Assembly (NCBI GenBank): GCA_024234615.1
Contig: JACKNY010000001.1
Span: 1,764,501-1,828,500, forward strand
Source of the DNA: Pseudomonadales bacterium
Lineage (GTDB): Bacteria > Pseudomonadota > Gammaproteobacteria > Pseudomonadales > IMCC2047
Reading direction: 5' to 3'
Length of the DNA stretch: 64,000 nt
Shown here: in pieces, positions 1-10,967 of the stretch
How the letters are laid out: the number at the start of each line of letters is the position of its first letter
How positions within the stretch are numbered: the first letter of the stretch is position 1
Notes under the pieces: generated by a model
Told to the model about the DNA's origin: nothing
What the model saw: only the letters and a program-made list of their open reading frames with translations
The model's database searches: none
Position numbers and translations under genes: made by a program

Positions 1-110
1 GTTATGAAAAAGAAGCCGATAACCTCGCTGAAGGATTCAGCCTATCGGGGCTCGGCCAGTTGGTTGACGCGGGTATTGAGTCTGACCGCCTCATCACTTT
101 TGGTTGCTAG
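1..110 (+). CDS. tusD: Sulfurtransferase TusD, C-terminal fragment
   Basis: Only the last 36 codons are in the window, entering in frame at base 3 and stopping with TAG at 108-110. The residues near the end read SGLGQLVDAG followed by a terminal FGC, which is the typical C-terminus of TusD/DsrE. TusD is the persulfide-carrying subunit of the TusBCD relay that passes sulfur from TusA to TusE for 2-thiolation of tRNA wobble uridine. The catalytic Cys lies upstream of the window and cannot be checked. tusC starts 8 bases after the stop, so this is the first visible gene of a tusDCBE operon. Confidence 0.85.
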   Translation, partial: YEKEADNLAEGFSLSGLGQLVDAGIESDRLITFGC

Positions 111-118
111 GCGGCGCA

Positions 119-484
119 ATGGCTGAATCAAAATCATTCTTGGTGCTAAACCGTCGGCCACCCTACTCCTCAAATTTTGCCAAAGAGGCGTTGGATGTGG
201 CGCTGATGTGTGCTGTCTTCAACCAAAACACGAGCATTCTGTATATGGACGACGGGGTATTTCAATTGGTGCGTGAGCAGGACCCTGCCGATATCCAGCA
301 GAAAAATAGTTCCCAAACTTTACCCATGTTAGAGATGTATGAAGTAAAACATGTTTACGTCGACGCAGAATCACTCCTACAAAGAGGTCTGCAAAAAGAG
401 GATTTGGTGATTCCTGTTGAGCTGGTCGATAGCCCTAAGATCACGCAATTATTGTCCCAACAACAAGTAATATTAAACTTTTGA
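119..484 (+). CDS. tusC: Sulfur relay protein TusC (DsrF-like)
   Basis: A 121-residue cytoplasmic protein of the DsrE/F family. The start MAESKSFLVLNRRPPY and the motif YMDDGVFQL around residue 45 match TusC, a structural partner in the TusBCD hexamer that relays persulfide sulfur toward tRNA 2-thiouridine. I chose ATG at 119 over the in-frame TTG at 104 because the TTG lies inside the tusD stop region and AGGCGG precedes the ATG. It sits 8 bases after tusD and 6 bases before tusB, so the genes are clearly co-transcribed. Confidence 0.9.
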   Translation: MAESKSFLVLNRRPPYSSNFAKEALDVALMCAVFNQNTSILYMDDGVFQLVREQDPADIQQKNSSQTLPMLEMYEVKHVYVDAESLLQRGLQKEDLVIPVELVDSPKITQLLSQQQVILNF

Positions 485-490
485 CTTTTT

Positions 491-775
491 ATGATCTTAC
501 ATACTGTCAACAAATCTCCTCAAAACCCGGCTCTTAAAACCTGCCTAAGGGTAGCAGCAAAAGACAGCGCGATTCTCTTGATCGAGGATGGTGTTTATGC
601 CGCACTTGAGGGCACAGAACTTGAGGGATTACGTGATCATCAAGTATACGCATTAGCGCCCGATGTTAAGGCCAGAGGCATACTCGACAAACTTTCCTCA
701 CAGATCACTCTGGTAGATTATGCCGGTTTTGTTGTACTTACCGAGCAGTACGATTGTGTACAAAGCTGGTATTAA
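491..775 (+). CDS. tusB: Sulfur relay protein TusB (DsrH-like)
   Basis: A 94-residue protein beginning MILHTVNKSP, the usual TusB/DsrH N-terminus, with the family segment LLIEDGVYAAL near residue 30. It is the smallest subunit of the TusBCD complex, which takes persulfide from TusD/TusA and hands it to TusE. It lies 6 bases after tusC and 18 bases before tusE. No Shine-Dalgarno is obvious ahead of the ATG, so translation may be coupled to tusC. Assigned from sequence pattern and position. Confidence 0.88.
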   Translation: MILHTVNKSPQNPALKTCLRVAAKDSAILLIEDGVYAALEGTELEGLRDHQVYALAPDVKARGILDKLSSQITLVDYAGFVVLTEQYDCVQSWY

Positions 776-793
776 GCCCGACCGCCCGCGCCA

Positions 794-1114
794 ATGTCTA
801 AGCTAAAGGTTCCCACAGATAAAGAAGGTTACCTTAAACATCTCAGTGATTGGTCTGAAACCGCCGCTTGCGTAATCGCGCAAGAAGAAGGCATTGATCT
901 CAGCGTCGAACACTGGGACATCATTTGGCTGCTGCGCGATGTCTATCAAGAATACCAGCACACCCCTGTGACACGGGTTTTCGTTAAATTGATGGCAGAA
1001 AAATTGGGGCCGGATAAGGGCCGCAGTATCTATCTACTACGTCTATTCCCCGAAACCCCAATGCGCAAAGCCTGTAAAATAGCTGGTTTACCAAAACCGA
1101 CTAATTGTATTTAG
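794..1114 (+). CDS. tusE: TusE/DsrC family sulfur carrier
   Basis: A 106-residue DsrC-fold protein; WSETAACVIAQEEGI and the C-terminal KIAGLPKP segment are diagnostic. In the Tus pathway the penultimate Cys (here C105) accepts sulfur from TusD and delivers it to MnmA for tRNA thiolation. The protein also has Cys94, eleven residues before C105. That is the second redox Cys of true DsrC proteins, and E. coli TusE has Thr there. It is the last gene of the tusDCBE run. Its stop is one base from the end of the convergent serS, so there is no room for a terminator between them. Confidence 0.9.
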   Translation: MSKLKVPTDKEGYLKHLSDWSETAACVIAQEEGIDLSVEHWDIIWLLRDVYQEYQHTPVTRVFVKLMAEKLGPDKGRSIYLLRLFPETPMRKACKIAGLPKPTNCI

Positions 1115-1115
1115 G

Positions 1116-2411
<1,296 letters not shown>

Positions 2412-2416
2412 TTAAT

Positions 2417-2794
2417 TTAAAATAGTTGTTTCGTGCCCCACATCCCGAGAGCAACCGCTAACAGGCAGACACAGACACTGGAAAAAATATAGGTTAATGC
2501 GGCGGTAACTCGACCTTCCTGTAGCAATATTAAGGTCTCCAGCGAAAAGGTGGAAAACGTCGTAAATGCACCGATAAAACCTACCATTAGGATAGCGTGC
2601 CATTCAGCCGCAACATCCAGTTTTTCGATAATAAGCACATAAAGAATACCTATTAGCAGCGAGCCGAGAATATTAACCACGAGGGTACCAAATGGAAAGC
2701 TACGCTCAAACAGACTGGTAATCACACCTACCACCCAATAACGCGATAGTGCACCCAACGCACCGCCGACGGCAATTGCTAATATCTTAGTCAT
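2417..2794 (-). CDS. crcB: Fluoride exporter CrcB/Fluc
   Basis: A 125-residue inner-membrane protein with four hydrophobic segments, the size of dual-topology Fluc fluoride channels. Family motifs are visible: GALGALSRYW near the N-terminus, FGTLVVNILGS around residue 40, and the GFIGAFTTFSTFSLE break in helix 3 that lines the fluoride pore. It exports toxic fluoride as a dimer. It lies 26 bases after rarA and 23 bases before serS. There is no space upstream for a fluoride riboswitch, so it probably relies on the operon promoter. Confidence 0.95.
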   Translation of the reverse strand: MTKILAIAVGGALGALSRYWVVGVITSLFERSFPFGTLVVNILGSLLIGILYVLIIEKLDVAAEWHAILMVGFIGAFTTFSTFSLETLILLQEGRVTAALTYIFSSVCVCLLAVALGMWGTKQLF

Positions 2795-2820
2795 AATTCA
2801 TCTTTATTTATTGGCAGCCT

Positions 2821-4155
2821 TTATTGGTAGCGTTTGTTCGCCGCACTTTTATTTAAGCCTTCCAAATAATCTAATTTTTCCTTAATTTTAACCTCTAACC
2901 CACGCTCAACTGGATAATAATAGCGTCGATCCTTTAGCGCCTCCGGCAGATAGTTTTCGCCCGCTGAAAAGCCTTCGGACTCGTCGTGAGCATAGCGATA
3001 TTCAGCACCATACGCCATGTCTTTCATCAGTTGCGTCGGGGCATTACGGATATGTATCGGCACCTCGTAGCTCGGGCTATTTTGAATATCGGCTTTTACC
3101 GAATTAAAAGCTGTGTACACGGCATTGCTTTTGGCCGCACAGGCAAGATACAAAACGGCTTGCCCAATGGCCAATTCACCTTCAGGACTACCCAAACGTT
3201 CGAAAGCATGCCAAGCATTCAGTGCAATTTCCAGCGCGCGCGGATCGGCATTACCAATATCTTCACTCGCCATGCGTACCACGCGCCGCGCAATATAGAG
3301 CGGGTCACAGCCGCCATCGAGCATGCGCATCAGCCAATATATGGCGGCATCCGGCGCAGAACCTCTAACCGCCTTATGCAGCGCCGATATCTGCTCGTAA
3401 AATAAATCACCGCCTTTATCGAAACGACGGCTGCTTTCCTGTAAAACTTCATCCAGGGTAGTTTCCGAAACATGAACTTGTTGTCCTTGTTGTTCACCCA
3501 GATCAATTGCAATTTCGAGTATATTCAACGCCCGACGGGCATCTCCATCAGCGGCGCGCGCAATCTTCTGCTGCATCGCTTCACTAATCACCACCTGATC
3601 TTCGCCATAGCCATTTTGGACATCGGACAAAGCACGTTTTAGCAGCCCCAATAAGTCCTCTTCCAATAATGCTCGTAATACATAAACCCGCACTCTGGAC
3701 AATAGCGCATTGTTCAGTTCGAACGAGGGATTCTCCGTAGTGGCACCTATGAATATAACGGTACCATCCTCGACATAGGGCAAAAACGCATCCTGCTGCG
3801 CTTTATTGAAGCGGTGAACCTCGTCAATAAACAGAATGGTTTTACGATTGTGCTGTGCCTGTGACTGTTTAGCCCGCTCAATCGCCGCACGAATATCCTT
3901 CACCCCAGACATAACCGCTGAGAGTGCTTGAAAATCTGCCTGTGACAGTTCGGCTATCAGCCTCGCCAAAGTTGTCTTACCGACGCCCGGAGGCCCCCAC
4001 AGCACCATCGAATGGGGCGCGCCCTCTTCTATTGCCGAGCGCAGCGCTTTTCCCTCTCCCAAAATATGCGTTTGCCCAACAAAATCAGTCAGCCTTCTAG
4101 GGCGCATGCGCGCCGCCAGAGGCTGATAGCTTTTTGCTTCAAATAAATCAGGCAT
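2821..4155 (-). CDS. rarA: Replication-associated recombination protein A (AAA+ ATPase)
   Basis: A 444-residue AAA+ clamp-loader-like ATPase of the RarA/MgsA/WRNIP1 family that acts at stalled replication forks. It begins with the family N-terminus MPDLFEAKSYQPLAARMRP. Walker A GPPGVGKTT lies near residue 55, Walker B FIDEVHRFNKAQQD near residue 108, and sensor 1 GATTENPSFE shortly after. The C-terminal half is the helical tetramerisation domain. It lies between lolA (11 bases upstream) and crcB, as in Pseudomonas. Confidence 0.95.
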   Translation of the reverse strand: MPDLFEAKSYQPLAARMRPRRLTDFVGQTHILGEGKALRSAIEEGAPHSMVLWGPPGVGKTTLARLIAELSQADFQALSAVMSGVKDIRAAIERAKQSQAQHNRKTILFIDEVHRFNKAQQDAFLPYVEDGTVIFIGATTENPSFELNNALLSRVRVYVLRALLEEDLLGLLKRALSDVQNGYGEDQVVISEAMQQKIARAADGDARRALNILEIAIDLGEQQGQQVHVSETTLDEVLQESSRRFDKGGDLFYEQISALHKAVRGSAPDAAIYWLMRMLDGGCDPLYIARRVVRMASEDIGNADPRALEIALNAWHAFERLGSPEGELAIGQAVLYLACAAKSNAVYTAFNSVKADIQNSPSYEVPIHIRNAPTQLMKDMAYGAEYRYAHDESEGFSAGENYLPEALKDRRYYYPVERGLEVKIKEKLDYLEGLNKSAANKRYQ

Positions 4156-4166
4156 CTCGAATGGAA

Positions 4167-4808
4167 CTACTGCGTAATAACATCAACGCCTTCCGGCGGC
4201 GTAAAATGAAACAGCTCTGGGGCAATTTCTACATCCGTCTGGGTTTCAAAGAACTCAAAGCTGGAACGTTGGCCAAGAGAATCCTTTATATGCATTTGTG
4301 CCAGCTCACCATCAGAGAAGGTAAGCTTCAGCTGCTCAAAGAGGCTTTCAGGTTCCTTAGGGATTAACACAAACACCCATAAATTATTTATTTGCTCTCC
4401 GCTGATTTGATAGGAAGCCTGAAGAGTCGACACCTCACCACTGAGCAAAAGTGCAGGCGTTTGCGTAATGCGCGGATCTAGTTTCTGTACGGTCACTTGC
4501 TCAAGATCCGGATCGTAAAACCAGAGTTGATGGCCATCAGAAATCACCAGCTGCTCAAAGGGTGGATTGGTTTTCCAATACAACATTCCCGGCCGCTGTA
4601 CTGCTAACTCACCTGCCATTTCCTGAATGCTGTTGCCACTGCCATCAAGTGTAATTTGCTTAAATTTTGCTTTGAAAGACTGCATGTCAATCAGTAATTT
4701 TGTCAGTTTTTCTGTGCTATTTTCTGCGGCAAAGGTGGCTTCAATGCAGGCTAGCCAAATAACGAAAAAGCCAATCAACAGCCGCTTAAGGTGACCTGTA
4801 TTCTTCAT
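4167..4808 (-). CDS. lolA: Outer-membrane lipoprotein carrier LolA
   Basis: A 213-residue periplasmic chaperone that takes lipoproteins from LolCDE and hands them to LolB at the outer membrane. It has a signal peptide (basic HLKR, then a hydrophobic run ending ATFAA) and the LolA pattern MQSFKAKFKQITLDGSG, MLYWKTNPPFEQL and LWFYDPDLEQVTVQ. ATG at 4808 is preferred over ATG at 4814 because AGGG lies 6 bases upstream of the former and directly abuts the latter. ftsK is upstream and rarA is 11 bases downstream. Confidence 0.93.
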   Translation of the reverse strand: MKNTGHLKRLLIGFFVIWLACIEATFAAENSTEKLTKLLIDMQSFKAKFKQITLDGSGNSIQEMAGELAVQRPGMLYWKTNPPFEQLVISDGHQLWFYDPDLEQVTVQKLDPRITQTPALLLSGEVSTLQASYQISGEQINNLWVFVLIPKEPESLFEQLKLTFSDGELAQMHIKDSLGQRSSFEFFETQTDVEIAPELFHFTPPEGVDVITQ

Positions 4809-4895
4809 AAACATCCCTAATTAACTTCAGAAAAACTCTTAAGCAAACCACTTATCTAACTGAAATAAAATAAAAAATAAGTAACGAAATAAAAC

Positions 4896-7229
4896 TTAAT
4901 CCTCAATAGGCGGAGGCGCTATAACTTCACGACTGCCATTGGAACTCATTTCTGTCACCACTCCTGCTATTTCCATCGCCTCAATCATGCGCGCTGCACG
5001 GTTATAGCCTATTTTTAATTTACGCTGCACCGCTGAAATAGAAGCTCGTCGTGATTGTGTGACGAACTGTACGGCCTCATCATAAAGCTCATCTTGCTCC
5101 GCATCGTCGCCACCATTGTTCGAGCCTGACATCAGCGCCGACTCCGATGGCCCTTCTAAGACTTCATGGATGTACTGCGGTTCACCTCTTCTGACTAGGT
5201 CTTTCACTACTCGGTGTACTTCGTCATCAGCAACGAAAGCACCATGCACGCGGATAGGCACACCCGAACCTGGCGGTAGATAAAGCATATCGCCATGCCC
5301 CAATAATTGTTCCGCGCCGCCCTGGTCAAGAATCGTGCGTGAATCAATCTTTGAGGATACTTGGAATGCTATACGCGTCGGCACGTTAGCCTTAATCAAC
5401 CCAGTAATCACATCTACGGATGGACGCTGCGTCGCCAAGATCATATGAATACCTGCAGCCCGTGCCTTTTGCGCGATACGAGCAATTAGTTCTTCGACCT
5501 TTTTGCCGACGATCATCATCATGTCGGCGAACTCATCAATCACCACCACGATATAGGGCAAGGTCGACAAATTAGGACGCTCCTCGACTAATAAATCATC
5601 TTCCGGTTTCCACAGCGGATCTGGCAATGGTGTCCCCGCTTTTTCAGCATCTTTTACCTTACGGTTGTAACCGCTTAGGTTGCGCACACCTAAAGTCGCC
5701 ATCAAACGGTAGCGACGTTCCATTTCAGCGACACACCAGCGCAACCCATTAGCCGCTTCCTTCATATCGGTAATGACAGGAGCCAGCAAATGGGGAATAC
5801 CATCATATACTGACAATTCCAACATTTTGGGGTCAATCATGATGAGTCGAACATCTTCCGGCGTAGCTTTATAGAGCAAGCTCAGCAGCATCGCATTAAC
5901 ACCCACGGATTTACCTGAACCGGTGGTTCCGGCCACCAGCAAGTGAGGCATTTTCGCCAAATCCGCAACGACTGGAACGCCCCCAATATCATGCCCTAAG
6001 GCTAAGGTCAGAGGCGATGAGCGAGAGTCATACTGCGGCGACGATAGCACTTCCCCCAAACGTACAATTTGACGATCTTCATTGGGTATCTCGATTCCAA
6101 CCACAGATTTGCCGGGGATCACTTCAACCACTCGCACGCTAATCACAGCTAGCGAACGCGCTAAATCCTTGACCAAATTACTAATGCGGCTAACCTTTAC
6201 ACCAGGAGCCGGCTGAATTTCAAAACGCGTAATAACCGGCCCGGGCTGTACCGCCACCACCTCAATTTCTACACCAAAATCTTTGAGTTTGATTTCTAAG
6301 AGCCGCGACATGGCTTCCAAGGTTTCCTTGGAGTAGCCCTTATGCTTGCTGGCATCTGGCTTATCCAATAAAGACAAAGGTGGTAACGTTCCGGTCACTT
6401 CTGCTTCAAAGAGGTTCGTCTGGCGTTCCTCTTGTACACGTTTACTGGGTTCCTGTTTTTGCAGCAACGCTGTTATTTTGGGTGGCTCACGTTTGATTTC
6501 CTTTTCGATATGCACTTCAAATGCACGTTTGCGCACTTCCTGTGCTTTTTGGGTAGTTTTCCTCTCCTCAAAGTGCTTGCGAATACGACGTATTGAAGAA
6601 ATAAGGAAATCAAATGTCTTTAACACAAACAGACCGATCCCATCCATCACTCTGAGCCAAGAAATCCCCGTAAAAATGGTTAGCCCAATGAGGAAAAGCG
6701 AGAGCAACAGTAGCGTACTACCCACCTCATTAAACCCGCCCAAGAATAGACTTTGTACTAGCTGCCCAAGAATTCCACCGGACGTTTCACGCAACTCCCA
6801 GACATATTCATTGAAATGAAAGGTCGCAAGCCCGGTGCCTGCGATCATGACCAAAACAAAACCCAGACTATGTAAGCCGAACAACGGCCAATTCCATGGT
6901 TTATCTTGGCTACTTTCTCGAAAGATTAACCAAGCGCGGTAAGCAAGCATCACAGGGAACAAATAGGCAAGGTAGCCTAAGGTAGATAAGAGCACATCAG
7001 CAAACCAGGCACCTATTCGGCCTGCATTATTCAACACTTGTGCGTCCACAGCGCCAGTATAGGTCCAACCCGGATCTTGGGGGTTGTAACTAAAAAGTGC
7101 TAACAGCAAATAAGCACAAAGAGCCACCGAGCCAATTAATGCCCCCTCCTTTAAGCCATGAGCTAAATGAGTTGAAAATTGGCTCTCTTTTAGTTTTTCT
7201 TTCTCGGCTTGTTTTAACTTTTTATTCAA
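4896..7229 (-). CDS. ftsK: DNA translocase FtsK
   Basis: A 777-residue septal DNA pump that coordinates chromosome dimer resolution (XerCD/dif) with division. Four transmembrane helices fill residues about 30-200, followed by a charged linker that is short compared with the long Pro/Gln-rich linker of E. coli. The RecA-like motor has Walker [14 protein letters not shown] near residue 430 and Walker [12 protein letters not shown] near 550. The C-terminal gamma winged helix ([20 protein letters not shown]) reads KOPS. The start codon appears to be TTG at 7229 with only a weak GGGA upstream. lolA follows after about 87 bases. Confidence 0.96.
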   Translation of the reverse strand: MNKKLKQAEKEKLKESQFSTHLAHGLKEGALIGSVALCAYLLLALFSYNPQDPGWTYTGAVDAQVLNNAGRIGAWFADVLLSTLGYLAYLFPVMLAYRAWLIFRESSQDKPWNWPLFGLHSLGFVLVMIAGTGLATFHFNEYVWELRETSGGILGQLVQSLFLGGFNEVGSTLLLLSLFLIGLTIFTGISWLRVMDGIGLFVLKTFDFLISSIRRIRKHFEERKTTQKAQEVRKRAFEVHIEKEIKREPPKITALLQKQEPSKRVQEERQTNLFEAEVTGTLPPLSLLDKPDASKHKGYSKETLEAMSRLLEIKLKDFGVEIEVVAVQPGPVITRFEIQPAPGVKVSRISNLVKDLARSLAVISVRVVEVIPGKSVVGIEIPNEDRQIVRLGEVLSSPQYDSRSSPLTLALGHDIGGVPVVADLAKMPHLLVAGTTGSGKSVGVNAMLLSLLYKATPEDVRLIMIDPKMLELSVYDGIPHLLAPVITDMKEAANGLRWCVAEMERRYRLMATLGVRNLSGYNRKVKDAEKAGTPLPDPLWKPEDDLLVEERPNLSTLPYIVVVIDEFADMMMIVGKKVEELIARIAQKARAAGIHMILATQRPSVDVITGLIKANVPTRIAFQVSSKIDSRTILDQGGAEQLLGHGDMLYLPPGSGVPIRVHGAFVADDEVHRVVKDLVRRGEPQYIHEVLEGPSESALMSGSNNGGDDAEQDELYDEAVQFVTQSRRASISAVQRKLKIGYNRAARMIEAMEIAGVVTEMSSNGSREVIAPPPIED

Positions 7230-7591
7230 CGCTATTCCCGACGAAATCTTGTGGCACCCGAACTTCGTACCTCTAAAAATAGACCGAGTTTAGCGGATTA
7301 GAGGCTTTTACGCATTGCCTTTTTTTGATCCGCTTATGATTGACGACAACCGTTTGAAAACCCTGAAAATTTCACATTTTAGCTAATCCTAAAAAACCGG
7401 TGCTTCTAAAAAAAACATCTGTAATAAATATTTAGACTAAAGATAACATCTTCCAATAATTCATGGGCTTATAAAACTTTCTAATAAAGCACCGTGAAGT
7501 GTGAATTTGTATAAACTTAGTGATCGAGTTATATAAGTAACTAACTGTTCAGGAAAGCTTCCTCCTTGAACATGGAGAGGTACAAAAGACC
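7230..7591. other. Intergenic region between ftsK and a divergent small secreted-protein gene
   Basis: 362 bases of AT-rich sequence between divergent starts, so it should hold the promoters for both ftsK (leftward) and the gene at 7592. I see no ORF or RNA gene. Positions 7547-7571 form an imperfect inverted repeat (GTTCAGGA and TCCTTGAAC around an 8-base loop) just before the strong ribosome-binding site GGAGAGG at 7574-7580. It could be a leader hairpin or an operator. No clear sigma-70 pair stands out by eye. Confidence 0.5.
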
Positions 7592-8008
7592 ATGTCGATA
7601 AGAGCAAGGAGACATCTATTATCCAGTATTACGATGCTTTTAGCCGGAGCATCTTTGTTTTCACTTCCGTGTTACGCAGGGGAAGATGAAAAGCCTAACC
7701 TTAATTTACACATAGCTTCCAGCCCAATACTCCCGCCAATTTTGAATAGTTATGCGTCAGATGACTATATGTCCTTGTACGCCAATGAACCAAGCCCCGC
7801 CATTCAATCAAAAGGACACTACGCGCTGGGATTAGTGCGCTTTAAGGCTGATAAAACCATGCGTATTCGCGGTTGGGAAATTGGCCAAAATATATATTTT
7901 GGCCAAGCAAAGATTGGTAAAAAGTGGGGTGTCGGGCTGGTTGTTGACCGAGGCGGCCATTATTACGGGCTCAACAACCACGGTATATCTTATCTGAAAA
8001 AGTTTTAG
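7592..8008 (+). CDS. Small secreted protein of unknown function
   Basis: A 138-residue protein I cannot place in a family. Residues 1-30 form a clear signal peptide: basic RARRH, a hydrophobic core, then LPCYA followed by GEDE. Cleavage there leaves about 108 residues with no transmembrane segment. The mature part is rich in aromatic residues and glycine (RIRGWEIGQNIYFGQAKIG, VVDRGGHYYGLNNHGISY), suggesting a small beta-rich periplasmic or outer-surface protein. The ribosome-binding site GGAGAGG is strong, 11 bases before ATG. It stands alone between ftsK and dinG, with a possible leader hairpin at 7547-7571. Confidence 0.75.
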   Translation: MSIRARRHLLSSITMLLAGASLFSLPCYAGEDEKPNLNLHIASSPILPPILNSYASDDYMSLYANEPSPAIQSKGHYALGLVRFKADKTMRIRGWEIGQNIYFGQAKIGKKWGVGLVVDRGGHYYGLNNHGISYLKKF

Positions 8009-8083
8009 CCAAGCACTACCATAAAGAGCGTTGCTATACAGGCCACAACACTAAACGACCGCGCATCGGCGGCTCTTACCAAC

Positions 8084-10210
8084 TCAGCCAATCACTCTTT
8101 GAAAATCAGGTAATGCATCCAACATTGCTTTGCCATAACTTTTCGTCAGTATGCGCTTGTCTAATAGCGTAATCCTTCCTTTGTCCTCTTCTGAGCGCAG
8201 CAGGCGTCCACAGGCCTGCTTCAGGCGTATGGCCGCGTCAGGCACACTGATTTCCCAGAACGGATTACGCCCCAGATCCGTTAGCCATTCGTTTAGTGCT
8301 GCTTCGACCGGGTCACTGGGAACGGTGAAAGGCAGTTTAGCCATAATGACGTGGCTTAGATAATTTCCCGGCAAATCGATACCCTCAGTAAGACTTGCTA
8401 AACCAAAGATAATACTTCCTTTTCCCGCATCAATTTTTTCGCAATGACGCTTAACCAGCATCTGTTTGGAATAATCATCCTGCATAATCACCAATGGCTT
8501 GAGCGATTCATCCAATTCCTTGAGGACGGCATGCATTTGCTGTCTGGCTGTAAAAATAACCAATGTAGCTTTTTGCGGTTCAATGATTTTATTAAGCTGC
8601 CCAACTAAGACTTGTGTGAATTGATCTGCATCCCGAGGATCAGCTGCACCCTGAGGCACCTCAAAGGTAGCGTTCTGATTATAATTAAATGGGCTTGGCA
8701 CTATTTTATAGCGGGTTCCTTCTGGCAAGCCCATCCGCATTTTGGTACGTTCAAACTGATCGACAGAAGTCAGTGTTGCTGACGTCAGCACAGCGCCAAA
8801 ACAGGCAGACCACAGCATATTTGACAATAAATCCGCAGCCATAATTGGACTACTCCAAAGCTCATAATCTGGTTGCCCCAGAGTATCCACTTTCATAATC
8901 CAGCGAGCTGTAGGGGCTGTCGCGGATGTCGCCGTACTCTCATCCTGCGCGTAGGATTGCCAAAGCATATTGGCAGCATGGCAGCGCCCTAACATAAGCG
9001 CTAAGCGTGGATACTGGCGATCGACTACCGACCTGACCTCTAGGTCGTTCTTACTTTTTTCCAACAGACAATCACTGACCGCTTCCAAGGCAACACATAC
9101 TCTCCCATATTGAAGCGCCAGATTTTTCGCTATTATCCGTAATCCATCAGGCACCTCGCCCCGTTTAAAACGCCATTGCAGATTATCTGTTGCATCTGAA
9201 TTTTCGACGATACTGCTGACTATTTCCAAAGCAAAAATAAGATTTTCTTCAATTGCTTTTTGAGTCTCCGGTAGTTTTTTCAGCTGCTCATCTAATTCTG
9301 CGGAATAACCAACTTGCCCCGTCAGTTGAGCCAAAAGTTTGGGGATTTGTTCCAACCACTGTTTGCTGGCTTTGATGCGAATCTGATAATTAAAATGGGA
9401 TAGCGCTTTATCCGGCAAGTGGTGTGCTTCGTCAAAAACATAAATGGTTTCCGCCGGCACTGAAAGCAGTGCACCTCCACCCAGTGCTAAATCCGAAAGC
9501 ACTAAGTCGTGATTCGCCACAATCACATCCGCTTCAACAATTTCTTTGCGCGCTAAAAAATAACTGCAATCTTTAAAGTAGGCACATTGCCTGTTGGTAC
9601 ACTGACGGTGGTCCGTCGTCACGGGTTGCCATTGCTTACCACTGAGAGCATCATTCCAACCGTCTCGATCACCATTCCAGGTATTCGCCTCAATGGCAGC
9701 AAGCATCTGCTGATAGAGCTTTAGCGTCGGTTCATCAAGCTTTGCAGCCAATTCGTCTTCAAATAGCGTCAGTTCTGGACCGAGTGAGGCATTGATATCG
9801 AGAAGAATGTCTAATTTCGACCGGCAAATGTACCTGCCACGCCCCTTTGCGATCGCAAAACTGAAGGATAAACCACTGTGCCGAAGTAAATCCGGTAGAT
9901 CCTTCTGCACCAGTTGCTCTTGCAGCATTACCGTTGCGGTAGAAACCACCAGTTTCTTCTCTTTAGCCAGCGCAACCGGCAATGCGGAAAGCATGTAGGA
10001 CAGAGTTTTACCCGTACCCGTACCCGCCTCGATGACACAGATATGCGACTCACCCAAGCGCACCCCGGCTGCATCCTCCTGAATACAACCCAGTGTTCTC
10101 GCAATTTCAGCAATCATCAGCCGTTGTCCCGTACGCGGCTTAAACCCTTTATTTTTTAGCACTACCCGGTAAGCGTCCTGGATAGCATTTTTAAGATCAG
10201 CTGAGAGCAT
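8084..10210 (-). CDS. dinG: ATP-dependent DNA helicase DinG
   Basis: A 708-residue XPD-like superfamily 2 helicase, close to the 716 residues of E. coli DinG, which unwinds 5'-3' and resolves R-loops and collision intermediates. Walker A GTGTGKT lies near residue 65. The iron-sulfur cluster is set by a Cys in ICRSKLD and three in CTNRQCAYFKDC, and the DEAH box is VFDEAHHLPD. The C-terminal helicase motif has ACGRLLRSEEDKGR. ATG at 10210 is preferred over TTG at 10219. It starts 9 bases after the stop of the upstream lipoprotein gene, so the two are probably co-transcribed. Confidence 0.93.
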   Translation of the reverse strand: MLSADLKNAIQDAYRVVLKNKGFKPRTGQRLMIAEIARTLGCIQEDAAGVRLGESHICVIEAGTGTGKTLSYMLSALPVALAKEKKLVVSTATVMLQEQLVQKDLPDLLRHSGLSFSFAIAKGRGRYICRSKLDILLDINASLGPELTLFEDELAAKLDEPTLKLYQQMLAAIEANTWNGDRDGWNDALSGKQWQPVTTDHRQCTNRQCAYFKDCSYFLARKEIVEADVIVANHDLVLSDLALGGGALLSVPAETIYVFDEAHHLPDKALSHFNYQIRIKASKQWLEQIPKLLAQLTGQVGYSAELDEQLKKLPETQKAIEENLIFALEIVSSIVENSDATDNLQWRFKRGEVPDGLRIIAKNLALQYGRVCVALEAVSDCLLEKSKNDLEVRSVVDRQYPRLALMLGRCHAANMLWQSYAQDESTATSATAPTARWIMKVDTLGQPDYELWSSPIMAADLLSNMLWSACFGAVLTSATLTSVDQFERTKMRMGLPEGTRYKIVPSPFNYNQNATFEVPQGAADPRDADQFTQVLVGQLNKIIEPQKATLVIFTARQQMHAVLKELDESLKPLVIMQDDYSKQMLVKRHCEKIDAGKGSIIFGLASLTEGIDLPGNYLSHVIMAKLPFTVPSDPVEAALNEWLTDLGRNPFWEISVPDAAIRLKQACGRLLRSEEDKGRITLLDKRILTKSYGKAMLDALPDFQRVIG

Positions 10211-10219
10211 TCGAACCAA

Positions 10220-10918
10220 TCACCCCACCGGAAGGAACACCGCAGTGGCGATGCGATGAACAATTTTATTAATAGTACGCTCGGTGCGATCAGCAGTAAT
10301 TTTAGCTATCATGTCCTGCAACATAATGAGCTTGCCAAATAACCGTTCAAAACTCAGATTAGCCGGTTCGTCCATGCTATTCGTCAACAAATAAAGCTCC
10401 CCTCTCGCATCGCGGCGATGCGCTAAACGCCAAGCAACGATTTCTATATTTCTGGCGCAGTTGTAAAGCTTTTGCGAATCCAATTTGTCGAGCATAAAGA
10501 GTTCCGCATTTTCATTATAGGCACGATAAAACATCCCCCTGAGTCCAACACCTAAGGCAAACACACGATCTCCTTCAAAACTATCGTCAAAACTGAGCAA
10601 CATCGCATCAATACTTTCCCTGTAATTCAGCTCGGCAAAACGCAAATTTTTAGGATCAGAAAAAATTTGCTCGATCCGCTCGGCAATAGTGTGCATACCA
10701 TTTTTTTGCAATTCTCTAGGGTTTCGTTTATAGAGCTTATACACCAAACTCTTGAGTAATATATTGGTCTGTTGAATATGGCTATCGCCCACCATATTGA
10801 TATCGGACTTCGCCAGATTTTGAATAAGCCCTGAATTTGAACCACAACTGGAAATCGCCATCAAACAAGCAATTAAGCAACTTAAACGAATCAGTTTACT
10901 GTAAACTCTAGATAACAT
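10220..10918 (-). CDS. Predicted lipoprotein of unknown function
   Basis: A protein of about 232 residues with a lipoprotein signal peptide: basic n-region with VYSK and R, hydrophobic CLIACLMA, and lipobox ISSC followed by GSNS. The mature part is alpha-helical in composition and largely charged, with no motif I can name. ATG at 10918 gives a normal signal peptide; an in-frame GTG at 10945 would add nine residues. It lies directly upstream of dinG and is divergent from the DUF4126 gene 49 bases away. I do not recognise a function. Confidence 0.7.
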   Translation of the reverse strand: MLSRVYSKLIRLSCLIACLMAISSCGSNSGLIQNLAKSDINMVGDSHIQQTNILLKSLVYKLYKRNPRELQKNGMHTIAERIEQIFSDPKNLRFAELNYRESIDAMLLSFDDSFEGDRVFALGVGLRGMFYRAYNENAELFMLDKLDSQKLYNCARNIEIVAWRLAHRRDARGELYLLTNSMDEPANLSFERLFGKLIMLQDMIAKITADRTERTINKIVHRIATAVFLPVG

Positions 10919-10967
10919 TCCGGATGCTCTGCTAATAACGAACACGCATGATATAGGACTGTAAAAG

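Noticed and set aside
2795..2820. Fluoride riboswitch for crcB
   Set aside because: Only 26 bases separate crcB from rarA, too short for the crcB RNA motif.
8071..8089. tRNA D-arm-like sequence on the minus strand at the end of dinG
   Set aside because: It resembles the GCTCAGTTGGTAGAGC region, but no T-arm, acceptor stem or proper anticodon loop follows.
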